A DNA stretch of 40,495 nt from the NCBI GenBank assembly GCA_018400435.1, contig JAGYMW010000012.1, positions 1-40,495 on the forward strand, read 5' to 3'. Every line of letters begins with the position of its first letter. Positions within the stretch are counted from its first letter, which is position 1. Below, piece by piece: positions 33,090-40,495 of this stretch. Made by a program: the position numbers and the translations under genes. The notes beneath the pieces are model-generated. The model was not told the origin of the DNA, ran no database searches, and saw only the letters and a list, made by a program, of their open reading frames with translations. This DNA comes from Bacillota bacterium. Lineage in GTDB: Bacteria; Bacillota; Dethiobacteria; DTU022.

Positions 33090-33458
33090 CTAGAAGTTTA
33101 ACCCGCCCTCACGGGCTCCTTCGGCTAATTCTTTAATCCGACCATGATAAAGGTATCCACCACGGTCGAATACAACATCTTTTATGCCCCTGTCGATAGC
33201 TTTCCGCGCCAGCAGTGCTCCCACTTTACGGGCCGCTTCGCGGTTGCCGCCGTAAGAAAGCTCGGATCTCAGTTCAGGATCCAGGCTGGAGGCGGCTGCC
33301 AGGGTTGTTCCGGACTGGTCATCGATCACCTGGGCATAAATATGTTTACTGCTGCGAAAAACATTCAGGCGGGGGCGTTCCGGGATACCTGTAATTTTCC
33401 TCCGTACTCTCCGGTGACGCCGCTTCCGGCTGATCAATCGTGTTTTTGCCTTTAGCAC
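33090..33458 (-). CDS. rplR: 50S ribosomal protein L18
   Basis: L18 binds 5S rRNA. The 122-residue protein has the basic N-terminus [36 protein letters not shown] and the end [19 protein letters not shown]. The start is GTG at 33458 after GGAGGTG. Confidence 0.97.
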   Translation of the reverse strand: MLKAKTRLISRKRRHRRVRRKITGIPERPRLNVFRSSKHIYAQVIDDQSGTTLAAASSLDPELRSELSYGGNREAARKVGALLARKAIDRGIKDVVFDRGGYLYHGRIKELAEGAREGGLNF

Positions 33459-33478
33459 TATTTCACACCTCCAGGCGA

Positions 33479-34015
33479 CTATTTGCCCGCTTTACCGACT
33501 TTCTGGCGGACTAATTCATTGGTGTAACGAATACCTTTACCCTTGTACGGCTCAGGCGGGAAGGTCCTGCGTATAACAGCCGTCAAGTTTCCTACCGCCT
33601 GTTTGTCAATACCTTTGACAATAATTTTTGTCGGCGCGGGTACTTCAATTTCCATATTTTCTCCCGGATCAAAAACAACCGGGTGAGAATAGCCAACATT
33701 CAGGACCAGTTTTTTGCCCTGCAGCGCTGCTTTGTAACCAACTCCGACCAGCTCCAGACTCTTGGTGTAACCTTCGGTTACTCCTTTGACCATGTTGTTG
33801 ATCAGGGTGCGGGTTAAACCGTGGAGCGCCCTGTGCCGGGGATTGTCAGACGGGCGTTTAACATGAATCAAGTCTCCCTCTCGTTCGACAATCATCTCCG
33901 GTGGCAATACAATAGCAATCTGCCCCTTAGGGCCCGTTACGGCAATATTTCTTCCGTCTATCTGCACCTCTACTTTGTCGGGTACAGTAACAGGTTTTCT
34001 GCCGGTTCGTGACAT
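33479..34015 (-). CDS. rplF: 50S ribosomal protein L6
   Basis: The 178-residue protein starts [17 protein letters not shown] and ends with the L6 signature [24 protein letters not shown], next to the GTPase-associated centre. The two-domain repeat is complete. The ATG at 34015 has AAGGAGG upstream. Confidence 0.97.
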   Translation of the reverse strand: MSRTGRKPVTVPDKVEVQIDGRNIAVTGPKGQIAIVLPPEMIVEREGDLIHVKRPSDNPRHRALHGLTRTLINNMVKGVTEGYTKSLELVGVGYKAALQGKKLVLNVGYSHPVVFDPGENMEIEVPAPTKIIVKGIDKQAVGNLTAVIRRTFPPEPYKGKGIRYTNELVRQKVGKAGK

Positions 34016-34035
34016 CTGTGAACCTCCTTGCTATG

Positions 34036-34431
34036 CTACCAGATATAGCATAAGACTTCGCCGCCGGTACCCGTTTCCCGGGCCTGGCGATCACTCATCA
34101 AGCCCTGTGAAGTTGAAATAACGGCCATGCCGAGACCTCCCAGGACTTTTGGTAGTTCGTCTTTTTTGACATAAACTCTTAAGCCGGGTTTACTGATCCT
34201 TTTCAGGCCGCTGATTATTCTTTCCTGATTGGGCCCATACTTAAGCTGAACACGCAGGATACCCTGCTTGTCATCCTTGACAAATTCATAATCCTTAATA
34301 AACCCTTCCTGCTTCATAATGGCGGCGATTGAACGCTTCACATTCGAAGCGGGAATTACGACAGTTTTATGCCGCACGTTGTTGGCATTACGCACCCGTG
34401 TCAGCATATCGGCAATCGGATCTGTCATCAT
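34036..34431 (-). CDS. rpsH: 30S ribosomal protein S8
   Basis: S8 binds helix 21 of 16S rRNA and is a translational repressor of the spc operon in some bacteria. [20 protein letters not shown] and the C-terminal [22 protein letters not shown] are diagnostic. Length 131. The gene opens with tandem ATGs after GAGGAGG. Confidence 0.97.
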   Translation of the reverse strand: MMTDPIADMLTRVRNANNVRHKTVVIPASNVKRSIAAIMKQEGFIKDYEFVKDDKQGILRVQLKYGPNQERIISGLKRISKPGLRVYVKKDELPKVLGGLGMAVISTSQGLMSDRQARETGTGGEVLCYIW

Positions 34432-34465
34432 TGGCAGTAATAACCTCCTCTCATTCTTTCACCAT

Positions 34466-34651
34466 CTACCAACTGGCTTTTTTAACCCCCGGAATTTTTC
34501 CTTCGTTGGCCAGACGACGAAAGCAAAGGCGGCACAGACCGAATTTACGCAGATAAGCCCTCGATCGGCCGCAAATTCGGCAACGATTATAGCTGCGAAC
34601 TGCAAACTTGGGCTCTCTTTTGGCCTTGGCAATTAACGATTTCTTGGCCAT
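34466..34651 (-). CDS. rpsN: 30S ribosomal protein S14 type Z
   Basis: The 61-residue protein carries [25 protein letters not shown], the CxxC-x12-CxxC zinc site of the short S14 form. Being in the spc cluster, it is the primary S14. The ATG at 34651 has AAGGAGGG upstream. Confidence 0.97.
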   Translation of the reverse strand: MAKKSLIAKAKREPKFAVRSYNRCRICGRSRAYLRKFGLCRLCFRRLANEGKIPGVKKASW

Positions 34652-34688
34652 CCTTTCCCTCCTTAACCTGTTGCGAACTTTTTGAGCC

Positions 34689-35231
34689 TTAGGCCGCCCG
34701 GAAAGGCATACCCATCAAAGCCAAAAGCTCGCGTGCTTCTTCATCGCTCCCGGCAGTGGTCACAATGGTAATGTCCATGCCGAGAATTCTTTCCACCTGA
34801 CTGTATTCAATCTCCGGGAAAATAAGCTGTTCCTTGATCCCGATAGTGAAATTGCCGCGCCCATCGAACGAATGCGGCGATATTCCCCGAAAATCCCTGA
34901 CTCTCGGCAGTGCAATGTTAAAAAGCTTGTCGAGAAAATCGTACATCCGAATTCCCCGCAAGGTCAATTTGCAGCCGATGGGCATTCCTTCACGCACCTT
35001 GAAACTGGCCACCGAACGGCGTGCTTTAGTTATAATCGGCTTTTGACCGGTTATGATCGAAAGGTCATTAACCGCTGCATCCAGTATTTTCGGGTTTTCT
35101 TTGCCTTCACCCAGCCCCATATTGATAACCACTTTCTCGATCCGCGGCGCCTGCATTATATTCTTGTAAACAAACTGTTTCGCCAGGGCGGGCCTGACTT
35201 CTTCAAGATATTTTTTCTTCATCCTTGACAT
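34689..35231 (-). CDS. rplE: 50S ribosomal protein L5
   Basis: L5 binds 5S rRNA and contacts the P-site t[19 protein letters not shown], the [18 protein letters not shown] region and [32 protein letters not shown] identify it. Length 180 is normal. Two possible ATGs lie at 35231 and three codons later. Confidence 0.97.
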   Translation of the reverse strand: MSRMKKKYLEEVRPALAKQFVYKNIMQAPRIEKVVINMGLGEGKENPKILDAAVNDLSIITGQKPIITKARRSVASFKVREGMPIGCKLTLRGIRMYDFLDKLFNIALPRVRDFRGISPHSFDGRGNFTIGIKEQLIFPEIEYSQVERILGMDITIVTTAGSDEEARELLALMGMPFRAA

Positions 35232-35250
35232 CTCTACGCATTAACCCTCC

Positions 35251-35580
35251 TTACTTATCCAGCGCTTCACCGCACTTGCGGCAGGTTCGGACCATAATAT
35301 CGTCGGCCAGCGCTTTTTTGGCCACTCTGGTCGGTTTGCCGCAGGACGGACAGATAACCATAACCTTCGATGCGGGAAAAGCCGCTTCCATTTCCCTAAT
35401 TCCTCCCTGGGGCACCTTGCGGGTTGGCTTGGCATGCTTTTTAATCATGTTGATGCCTTCCACCTTCAACTTGCCCAGGCGGGGGAATGTGGCAATCACT
35501 TTACCTTTTTTCCCTTTATCTTTGCCGGAGAGAACAACTACTTTGTCTCCCCGACGAACGGACATTTTTTTCATTTCCAC
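35251..35580 (-). CDS. rplX: 50S ribosomal protein L24 (with Cys pairs)
   Basis: The KOW motif near the start (RRGDKVVVLSGKDKGKKGKVI) and INMIKKHAKPTRKVPQGGI identify L24. Two cysteine pairs (CPSCGKPTRV and CRKCGEAL) indicate the zinc-binding form. The start may be GTG at 35580 or ATG at 35574, the ribosome site being ambiguous. Confidence 0.96.
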   Translation of the reverse strand: MEMKKMSVRRGDKVVVLSGKDKGKKGKVIATFPRLGKLKVEGINMIKKHAKPTRKVPQGGIREMEAAFPASKVMVICPSCGKPTRVAKKALADDIMVRTCRKCGEALDK

Positions 35581-35609
35581 CGGTTATTCGCCACCTCCAT
35601 ACTGAACAT

Positions 35610-35978
35610 CTAAATCACTTCTGGCGCCAGGGAAACAATCTTCATAAAATCCTTATCCCTCAGCTCACGGGCAACGGGACCAAAAATTCGGGTCCCACGC
35701 GGATTATTCAGTTCATTAATAATCACAGCCGCATTTTCATCAAAGTGAATATGCGAGCCGTCTTTTCGATTCAGGCTGCTTGCAGTGCGTACAATAACCG
35801 CCCGCACCACTTCACCTTTTTTCACCACTCCACCCGGGGTGGCTTCCTTAACCGAAGCAACAATAATATCGCCTATCCGGCCTGCTTTGCGCTTCGATCC
35901 TCCCAAGATCCTGATGCACAGGATCTTTTTTGCTCCCGAGTTGTCGGCTACATTTAAGATGGTTTCGTTTTGAATCAT
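35610..35978 (-). CDS. rplN: 50S ribosomal protein L14
   Basis: The ATG at 35978, after GGAGAGG, gives exactly 122 residues beginning [27 protein letters not shown], the standard L14 start; the ORF-track start at 36068 lies inside rpsQ. The end [28 protein letters not shown] is typical. Confidence 0.97.
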   Translation of the reverse strand: MIQNETILNVADNSGAKKILCIRILGGSKRKAGRIGDIIVASVKEATPGGVVKKGEVVRAVIVRTASSLNRKDGSHIHFDENAAVIINELNNPRGTRIFGPVARELRDKDFMKIVSLAPEVI

Positions 35979-36028
35979 CGTTGCCTCTCCTTTCATCCTC
36001 TTCCCGATCGGCAATTCGAAAAGAGAAT

Positions 36029-36286
36029 TTACAGCTTCGAGCGCTGCACAATCTCCACCAGGTTCCACCTTTTATCTTTACTCAGGGGCCTGGTTTCCAT
36101 AATTTTTACTACATCTCCTACTCGGGATTCATTTGCTTCATCATGAAACTTGTAATTTTTTGTCCGGCGGACGATCTTACCGTATAAGGGATGGCGGGTC
36201 ACTCTTTCTACCGCAACCACCCTCGTTTTGTCCATTTTGTCGCTGATCACCCGGCCGCTGCGGACCTTTCGTTTTGTTGTATCCAA
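36029..36286 (-). CDS. rpsQ: 30S ribosomal protein S17
   Basis: The 85-residue OB-fold protein contains [39 protein letters not shown]. The start codon is TTG at 36286, nine bases after GGAGG; there is no in-frame ATG before the conserved region. Confidence 0.96.
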   Translation of the reverse strand: MDTTKRKVRSGRVISDKMDKTRVVAVERVTRHPLYGKIVRRTKNYKFHDEANESRVGDVVKIMETRPLSKDKRWNLVEIVQRSKL

Positions 36287-36314
36287 ACCGATGGGCCTCC
36301 CTTCATCTTCAAAC

Positions 36315-36506
36315 TCAGCTTAAGGCCCGTTCCCTGAGCACGGTTTTAACCCGGGCAATACTGCGGCGGACCTCTTTAATACGCATCACATTTTCCAACT
36401 GACCGGTGGCTTGCTGGAAACGAAGGTTAAAAAGCTCTTCCTTTAATTCTTTAACCCTGTCCTCCAGCTCCTGTTCATTTAGCTCACGCACTTCTTTTAT
36501 TATCAT
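36315..36506 (-). CDS. rpmC: 50S ribosomal protein L29
   Basis: The 63-residue helical protein ([50 protein letters not shown]) surrounds the exit tunnel. Its ATG overlaps the rplP stop (ATGA). Confidence 0.96.
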   Translation of the reverse strand: MIIKEVRELNEQELEDRVKELKEELFNLRFQQATGQLENVMRIKEVRRSIARVKTVLRERALS

Positions 36507-36931
36507 TCGGCTACACCACCTGTTTCAGCTCTTCTAACAAACTTGGTTTTGATAGGTAATTTATTGGCGGCCAGTCGCATTGCTTCCTTGGCCACGTCTT
36601 CTTCCACTCCGGCCAGTTCAAACATAATCCGGCCCGGTTTGACCACTGCCACCCAGTATTCCGGGGCGCCTTTACCTTTACCCATCCTCGTTTCAGCCGG
36701 CTTTTCAGTTACCGGCTTATCGGGAAAAATACGGATCCATACTTTTCCGCCCCTTTTGATAAATCTGGTCATGGCAATACGCGCTGCTTCGATCTGCTGG
36801 CTGGTAATCCATGAAGGTTCCAGAGCCTGCAGGCCAAATTCACCGTACTGCACTGCCGTACCGCCCTTGGCCCGGCCCTTCATACGACCGCGATGCTGGC
36901 GGCGATATTTTACCCGCTTAGGCATTAACAT
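36503..36931 (-). CDS. rplP: 50S ribosomal protein L16
   Basis: L16 helps position A-site t[27 protein letters not shown] and [27 protein letters not shown] are diagnostic. The ATG at 36931 lies 14 bases inside the end of rpsC and nine bases after GGAGG, matching the M-L-x-P start of Firmicutes L16. Confidence 0.97.
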   Translation of the reverse strand: MLMPKRVKYRRQHRGRMKGRAKGGTAVQYGEFGLQALEPSWITSQQIEAARIAMTRFIKRGGKVWIRIFPDKPVTEKPAETRMGKGKGAPEYWVAVVKPGRIMFELAGVEEDVAKEAMRLAANKLPIKTKFVRRAETGGVAE

Positions 36932-37598
36932 TGCTGTCTACCTCCTCCGCAGGCTTTTCTACACCCGGCTTGGCGGGTAAAATTTCTCCCTTGTAGATCC
37001 AGACTTTCACACCGATCCGCCCGTAGGTGGTTTTTGCCTCGGTAAAGCCGTAGTCGATATCGGCACGCAGCGTCTGCAGGGGAACTGTTCCTTCATGGTA
37101 ATTTTCATTACGAGCCATTTCGGAACCGCCCAGACGTCCGCTGCAGGCAATTTTTACACCTTTGGCTCCGTTGCGCATAGCCCGGAAAACGGCCTGCTTC
37201 ATCGCCCTTCTAAACGCTATTCGCCGTTCGAGTTGCTGAGCAACGCTTGCTGAAACCAGGGTTGCGTCCAGTTCAGGCTTTTTAATTTCAATAATATTTA
37301 AGTGCACTTTCTTATCGGTCATCGCTTCCAGCTGCTTGCGTAGTTCTTCAACACCGGTGCCGCCGCGGCCGATCACCATACCGGGTTTGGCAGTGTGAAT
37401 GTTGATCCGCAAATTGCTGGCAGCCCGCTCAATCTCAACACGTGAAAGCGAAGCGCCTTCAAGCTTCTTCTGAATATACTTCCTGATTTCCAGATCTTCA
37501 TGCAACAGCTCCTTGTAGTTCTTTCCGGCAAACCAGCGAGCATCCCAATCGCGTATAATTCCAATCCGGAAACCGATGGGGCTTACTTTTTGTCCCAC
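36918..37598 (-). CDS. rpsC: 30S ribosomal protein S3
   Basis: S3 lines the mRNA entry channel. The 226-residue protein has [28 protein letters not shown], a KH domain with the GRGG loop ([15 protein letters not shown]) and the C-terminal domain [29 protein letters not shown]. The start is GTG at 37598, sharing its G with the rplV stop (TAGTG). Confidence 0.97.
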   Translation of the reverse strand: MGQKVSPIGFRIGIIRDWDARWFAGKNYKELLHEDLEIRKYIQKKLEGASLSRVEIERAASNLRINIHTAKPGMVIGRGGTGVEELRKQLEAMTDKKVHLNIIEIKKPELDATLVSASVAQQLERRIAFRRAMKQAVFRAMRNGAKGVKIACSGRLGGSEMARNENYHEGTVPLQTLRADIDYGFTEAKTTYGRIGVKVWIYKGEILPAKPGVEKPAEEVDSNVNA

Positions 37599-37942
37599 TA
37601 TTTGACCCCCTTTCTTTCTTTGACTACAACCGTTATATGGCTGGTCCGTTTTAAGATCAGAAAACGCCTGCCCCTGGCCCGGGGTTGAACCCTTTTCATA
37701 GTCGGCCCCTCATCAACATAAGCCCGATCAATGTAGAGCGTTCCCCTGTTCAGTTCCAGGTTATTCTCGGCATTGGCCGCCGCAGAATTTACCACCTTGG
37801 CCACAACCGATGCAGCCCGCCGCGGCGTATACCGCAATATGCTCAGCGCTTCATCAAGATCTTTGTTGCGAATTAAATCGACAACGGCCCTCACTTTACG
37901 CGGCGCCAGGCGCACGTAACGGGACTGTGCTTTTGCTTCCAT
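37598..37942 (-). CDS. rplV: 50S ribosomal protein L22
   Basis: The 114-residue protein has [29 protein letters not shown] and the tunnel-lining hairpin region ending [24 protein letters not shown]. The ATG at 37942 follows GGAGGCAGG. It overlaps rpsC by one base. Confidence 0.97.
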   Translation of the reverse strand: MEAKAQSRYVRLAPRKVRAVVDLIRNKDLDEALSILRYTPRRAASVVAKVVNSAAANAENNLELNRGTLYIDRAYVDEGPTMKRVQPRARGRRFLILKRTSHITVVVKERKGVK

Positions 37943-37964
37943 AAATATTCCTGCCTCCTCTGCC

Positions 37965-38249
37965 CTACTTCAAGCTGATAGAGCGTTCGGTATGGTGCCC
38001 GTGCCCCCGGAAGGTGCGGGTCGGAGCAAATTCGCCCAGTTTATGCCCAACCATATCTTCACTGATAAAAACCGGCACATGACGTCGTCCATCGTGAACG
38101 GCAATTGTATGCCCGACCATATCGGGGAAGATGGTTGAACGGCGGGACCAGGTTTTAATAACCTTTTTTTCTCCCTTTTCGTTCATCTGTTCAATTTTTT
38201 TCATCAGGCTGGCCTCAATATAGGGGCCTTTCTTCAGTGAACGCGACAA
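37965..38249 (-). CDS. rpsS: 30S ribosomal protein S19
   Basis: [23 protein letters not shown] and [27 protein letters not shown] are characteristic of S19 in the 30S head. The start is TTG at 38249, ten bases after GGAGG, fixed by the invariant N-terminus. Confidence 0.97.
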   Translation of the reverse strand: MSRSLKKGPYIEASLMKKIEQMNEKGEKKVIKTWSRRSTIFPDMVGHTIAVHDGRRHVPVFISEDMVGHKLGEFAPTRTFRGHGHHTERSISLK

Positions 38250-38322
38250 TTTATGTCAACCTCCCTTTCAGGCGGAAAAAAGATTTAAACTACATCAAAA
38301 TGGCCTAAATCGTTTCCTCCTG

Positions 38323-39153
38323 TTACTTCTTACGGCGACGGACAATAAGCCTGTCCGAACTCTTATTTTTCTGGCGGGTTTTGTACCCCAGGGTCGGTTT
38401 GCCCCAGGGAGTAACCGGCCTCTTTAAACCGATTGGCGCCCTGCCTTCACCGCCACCATGGGGATGATCACAGGGGTTCATAACCGAACCGCGAACAGTC
38501 GGTCTTTTGCCAAGCCAGCGGTTTCGGCCTGCTTTGCCAACAGTCAGGTTTTCATGTTCAATATTACCAATCTGTCCAACGGTTGCCCGACATTCCAAAG
38601 GAACAAGGCGTACTTCACCCGAGGGCAACCGCAGATGTCCCATCTTGCCTTCCTTAGCCGCCAGCTGGGCGGCTGCTCCGGCGGAACGTGCCAGCTGTCC
38701 GCCGTACCCGCGCTTCATTTCTATGTTGTGAACAAAGGTGCCCACAGGTATAGAACTGAGGGGCATGGCATTGCCGGGTCGAACTTCCACTCTTTCTCCC
38801 GAAACGACAGTCTGTCCGGCGCGCAATCCAAGAGGGGCCAGAATATATCTCTTTTCACCGTCAGCGTAATACAGCAGAGCAATATTGGCCGAACGGTTGG
38901 GATCATATTCAATTCCGGCTACCTTGGCCGGAACTCCGTCTTTATCACGTTTAAAGTCAATAATCCGGTAACTACGTTTGTGGCCGCCACCATGATGACG
39001 TACTGTTATCCTGCCATAAGAGTTACGGCCTGCTTTTTTCTTCAACGGAGCCAGGAGTGACTTTTCCGGCTCATTCTTGGTAATCTCATCAAACGTCGAT
39101 ACAGTGGCAAACCGCCGACCCGGCGAAGTGGGTTTAAAATGTTTAACAGCCAT
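38323..39153 (-). CDS. rplB: 50S ribosomal protein L2
   Basis: L2 is close to the peptidyl transferase centre. The 276-residue protein shows [26 protein letters not shown], the [24 protein letters not shown] core and the loop [19 protein letters not shown] containing the conserved His. The ATG at 39153 has GAAGGAGGGAG upstream. Confidence 0.98.
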   Translation of the reverse strand: MAVKHFKPTSPGRRFATVSTFDEITKNEPEKSLLAPLKKKAGRNSYGRITVRHHGGGHKRSYRIIDFKRDKDGVPAKVAGIEYDPNRSANIALLYYADGEKRYILAPLGLRAGQTVVSGERVEVRPGNAMPLSSIPVGTFVHNIEMKRGYGGQLARSAGAAAQLAAKEGKMGHLRLPSGEVRLVPLECRATVGQIGNIEHENLTVGKAGRNRWLGKRPTVRGSVMNPCDHPHGGGEGRAPIGLKRPVTPWGKPTLGYKTRQKNKSSDRLIVRRRKK

Positions 39154-39172
39154 TCAGTACTCCCTCCTTCTA

Positions 39173-39466
39173 CTAGCGGTTTTCAAACAGCTCGATCGGT
39201 TTGCTGCCTTCGGCCAGTGTAATAACCGCTTTTTTCCAGCTGGGCTGCTTACCCTCCGGGTAACGGCCCAGGCGTTTTCTTTTGCCCTTGTAGTTAATAG
39301 TATTGACTGCCTCAACTTTTACTTCAAAAATTTCTTCAAGGGCTCTTTTAATTTCAATCTTATTTGCCTTGCCCGAAACGACAAAAGTATATTTACTCTC
39401 TTCCATCAGGTCAGAAGATTTTTCGCTGATCAGGGGACGGATTATAATATCTCTTGCATCTTTCAT
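39173..39466 (-). CDS. rplW: 50S ribosomal protein L23
   Basis: L23 forms the docking site for trigger factor and SRP at the tunnel exit. [51 protein letters not shown] is typical. Its ATG overlaps the rplD stop (ATGA). Confidence 0.97.
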   Translation of the reverse strand: MKDARDIIIRPLISEKSSDLMEESKYTFVVSGKANKIEIKRALEEIFEVKVEAVNTINYKGKRKRLGRYPEGKQPSWKKAVITLAEGSKPIELFENR

Positions 39467-40089
39467 CCGCCGAACACCTCCTCAACCTGCTGCAGTGCTT
39501 CGCGGCTCATAACCAGATAATTATAAGTAAGGATATCGAGCACGTTGAGCTGCCGCGCAAGAATTGTTTTTACCTTTGGCAGGTTGCGAGACGCCAGAGT
39601 CAGATTGTTATCGGACGCAGCACTGACAAGCAGAGCTCCTCCGCTGATTTTAAGTTTGTCCAAAATGGCGACAACTTTCTTGGTCTGCGGCGCATCTACA
39701 CCAAAATCGTCGATTACCATCAGCTTGCCTTCGTTGACTTTGTCGCTGAGAGCTGTCTTTAAAGCAGCCCGTCGCATTTTTTTCGGTACTTTCGTTCCAA
39801 AATCGCGCGGTTGAGGTCCGAAAACAACACCTCCGCCGCTCCAGATGGGAGAACGGGTGCTTCCATGACGGGCCCTACCGGTTCCCTTTTGCGGCCAGGG
39901 CTTGCTGCCGCCGCCCCGCACTTCGCTACGGTCCTTGCTAGACGCCGTACCATGCCGGCGGCGGGCCGCCTGCGACACCGCAGTTTGGTAAAGAGCTCCT
40001 TTTTTCAGCGGCGCCCCGAAAAGTGCGGCCTGGACTTCGATCTCGTCCACCTGCTCGCCGTCTTTATTGTAAAGTGATATCTTGGGCAT
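39463..40089 (-). CDS. rplD: 50S ribosomal protein L4
   Basis: The 208-residue protein contains the L4 loop signature [38 protein letters not shown] that extends into the exit tunnel. In some bacteria L4 represses the S10 operon. The ATG at 40089 has AAAGGAG eleven bases upstream. Downstream of rplC as usual. Confidence 0.97.
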   Translation of the reverse strand: MPKISLYNKDGEQVDEIEVQAALFGAPLKKGALYQTAVSQAARRRHGTASSKDRSEVRGGGSKPWPQKGTGRARHGSTRSPIWSGGGVVFGPQPRDFGTKVPKKMRRAALKTALSDKVNEGKLMVIDDFGVDAPQTKKVVAILDKLKISGGALLVSAASDNNLTLASRNLPKVKTILARQLNVLDILTYNYLVMSREALQQVEEVFGG

Positions 40090-40122
40090 ATTCAGGGCAT
40101 CTCCTTTCTATGGGTTTTCCGA

Positions 40123-40495
40123 TTACTTATTCTTAACCGATTCCTTAACCTCAACCAGGCCGCCTCTTGGGCCGGGCACGGAACCTTTGACCAGGATGAT
40201 GTTTTTCTCAGCATCGGCTTCTACTACGAAGAGGCCCTGCACGGTGCGGCGCCAGCCTCCCTTGCGACCGGGAAGCTTGCGTCCTTTAAATACACGCGCC
40301 GGTGCGACAGCGCCCAGCGAACCGGGTCCACGGTGATAGTGTGAGCCATGTGTTTTGGGACCTCTGCTGAAACCCATTTTTTTAATCGAGCCTGTAAATC
40401 CTTTACCCCTGGCCACGGCGCTGATATCGACATAATCACCGGCGGAAAACAAATCGGCTTTTATTTCCTGTCCCGGACTATACCGGGTAAGATCG
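40123..40495 (-). CDS. rplC: 50S ribosomal protein L3 (C-terminal part, cut by right edge)
   Basis: The frame is open from base 40494 to the stop at 40123, giving the last 123 residues; the ORF-track start at 40452 is only an internal TTG codon. DISAVARGKGFTGSIKKMGFSRGPKTHGSHYHRGPGSLGA and ARVFKGRKLPGRKGG are the L3 signatures, including the loop that reaches the peptidyl transferase centre. The N-terminal domain and the operon promoter lie beyond the window. Confidence 0.97.
   Translation of the reverse strand, partial: DLTRYSPGQEIKADLFSAGDYVDISAVARGKGFTGSIKKMGFSRGPKTHGSHYHRGPGSLGAVAPARVFKGRKLPGRKGGWRRTVQGLFVVEADAEKNIILVKGSVPGPRGGLVEVKESVKNK

Overview
The window looks like a chromosomal segment of a low-to-mid GC Firmicute of the Clostridia type (anaerobic Peptococcaceae / Thermoanaerobacterales-like). 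The reasons are the cdaA-cdaR-glmM block, the Firmicutes-style KOW gene between map and infA, the ecfA1-ecfA2-ecfT-truA-rplM-rpsI tail after rplQ, the strong GGAGG ribosome binding sites, and zinc-binding (C+) versions of S14, S4, L24 and L36. No species can be named from the sequence alone. Nothing here looks like a phage, an integrated plasmid, an insertion sequence or a CRISPR array.

Layout. (1) 1-1360: the 5' end of a spermidine-synthase-like gene leaving on the left, a REP-like palindrome, a small GYD-domain gene with its own promoter and terminators, and a frame-broken remnant. (2) 1361-12217, all minus strand: amrB-amrA fusion, amrS, cdaA, cdaR, glmM, glmS, a 58-residue membrane protein absent from the ORF track, glnS, a DUF3887-type lipoprotein and a YgjP-type metallopeptidase. 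This joins c-di-AMP synthesis to the first steps of UDP-GlcNAc synthesis. (3) 12606-14374, plus strand: a MarR regulator, divergent from the amr genes with overlapping promoters, followed by a translationally coupled pair of half-size CHR (chromate-type) transporters. (4) 14545-20853, plus strand: an extended -10 promoter, a molybdenum-cofactor riboswitch ending in a terminator hairpin, and five genes with three fusions: moeA, moeA-PBP, moaA, mobB-moaC and MOSC-mogA. The order suggests one operon whose transcription is attenuated by cofactor. (5) 20879-40495, minus strand: read 5' to 3' from the right edge, the S10-spc-alpha ribosomal superoperon (rplC partial through rplQ, with secY and map but without the usual adk), the ECF transporter core, truA, rplM-rpsI from their own promoter and closed by a strong terminator, and finally a lone geranylgeranylglyceryl-phosphate-synthase/PcrB family gene from its own promoter.

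The most noteworthy items are the heavily fused, riboswitch-controlled molybdenum cofactor operon (including a MoaC domain with Ala in place of the usual Cys in its PMCHPL-like motif), the overlapping divergent promoters and structured leader between amr and marR, the unusually frequent TTG starts in ribosomal genes, the absence of adk from its usual slot, the GGGPS-like enzyme, and the small unannotated membrane protein. I saw no convincing wholly new system. All functions are inferred from family resemblance read by eye, without database searches.
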